Positions 54,711-54,756 of a DNA stretch of 54,756 bases are shown in pieces. Below the pieces are notes generated by a model. That model did not search any database, was not told where the DNA came from, and saw only the letters and a program-made list of their open reading frames with translations. The stretch is taken from positions 1 through 54,756 of the forward strand of contig CAMFLH010000003.1 in assembly GCA_945957295.1 (NCBI GenBank). The letters run 5' to 3'. The stretch is from an uncultured Uliginosibacterium sp. (GTDB lineage: Bacteria; Pseudomonadota; Gammaproteobacteria; Burkholderiales; Rhodocyclaceae). Each line of letters opens with the position of its first letter. Within the stretch, counting starts at the first letter, position 1. The position numbers and the translations under genes are program-made.

Positions 54711-54756
54711 CTGTCTCTTATACACATCTGACGCTGCCGACGACTAGTCGAGTGTA
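54711..54756 (+). other. Sequencing adapter contamination (Nextera)
   Basis: Bases 54711-54743 match the Nextera transposase adapter beginning CTGTCTCTTATACACATCT and continuing GACGCTGCCGACGA. CTAGTCGA at 54744-54751 is the reverse complement of TCGACTAG, an i5 index. GTGTA then begins the P5 side. This is not genomic DNA. Confidence 0.98.

Noticed and set aside
54192-54725. Minus-strand frame starting MYKRQ
   Set aside because: Its start codon lies inside adapter sequence; this is a known artefact peptide.

Overview
The window is high-GC and looks betaproteobacterial, possibly Rhodocyclales or Burkholderiales relatives. I judge this from protein style and gene content (Mtr-type multiheme conduit, XenA-like flavin reductase, FbpABC, Aer-like chemoreceptor), not from a marker gene, so the placement is tentative. 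No rRNA, tRNA, CRISPR array, prophage or insertion sequence was recognised. The right edge is a contig end: the last 46 bases (54711-54756) are Illumina Nextera adapter plus index, so the final gene is artificially terminated.

Layout. (1) 1-13108 is a beta-1,3-glucan utilisation locus: a truncated LacI regulator, a GH94-related phosphorylase, a SHOCT-domain periplasmic protein, an ExoP_C-type lipoprotein, GH81 and GH16 endo-glucanases, a second LacI regulator with an atypical hinge, an AraC/GyrI-type regulator and a GH17-like lipoprotein. Two copies of the palindrome TGAAAGCGCTTTCA lie upstream of the two transcription units and probably define the regulon. (2) 13278-20821 holds MarR, GNAT, a small membrane protein, an Aer-like chemoreceptor, an EamA protein, and a LysR regulator divergent from a quinone oxidoreductase/old yellow enzyme pair. 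(3) 20893-24771 encodes a ferric-iron ABC transporter in an unusual +/-/+ arrangement with Fur-like sites. (4) 24828-31114 has a periplasmic binding protein, a hybrid histidine kinase, a membrane GGDEF protein whose signature is degenerate, an AI-2E family transporter and a DUF411 protein. (5) 31206-34706 is a large membrane protein joining a Ycf48/BNR-type propeller to a KAP-family P-loop NTPase. (6) 34983-40058 holds pyruvate phosphate dikinase, an orphan ParB-like protein and an RlmN/Cfr-family radical SAM enzyme.

(7) 40356-49052 is a compact extracellular electron transfer locus. A plus-strand trio (seven-heme membrane-anchored cytochrome, cytochrome b, monoheme cytochrome c) converges on a minus-strand set: OmcA/MtrC-type decaheme lipoprotein, ComEA-like helix-hairpin-helix protein, MtrA-type decaheme cytochrome and MtrB/PioB porin. 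Together they could carry electrons from the quinone pool across the periplasm and outer membrane, using 28 c-type hemes. (8) 49680-54710 holds an FAH-family hydrolase, a DUF2147 protein, a patatin-like protein, a POT-like MFS transporter and the 5' part of a fibronectin type III lipoprotein.

The most noteworthy systems are the electron-transfer locus with its embedded helix-hairpin-helix protein and collagen-like cytochrome tether, the propeller-KAP NTPase fusion, and the glucan locus with its shared operator.
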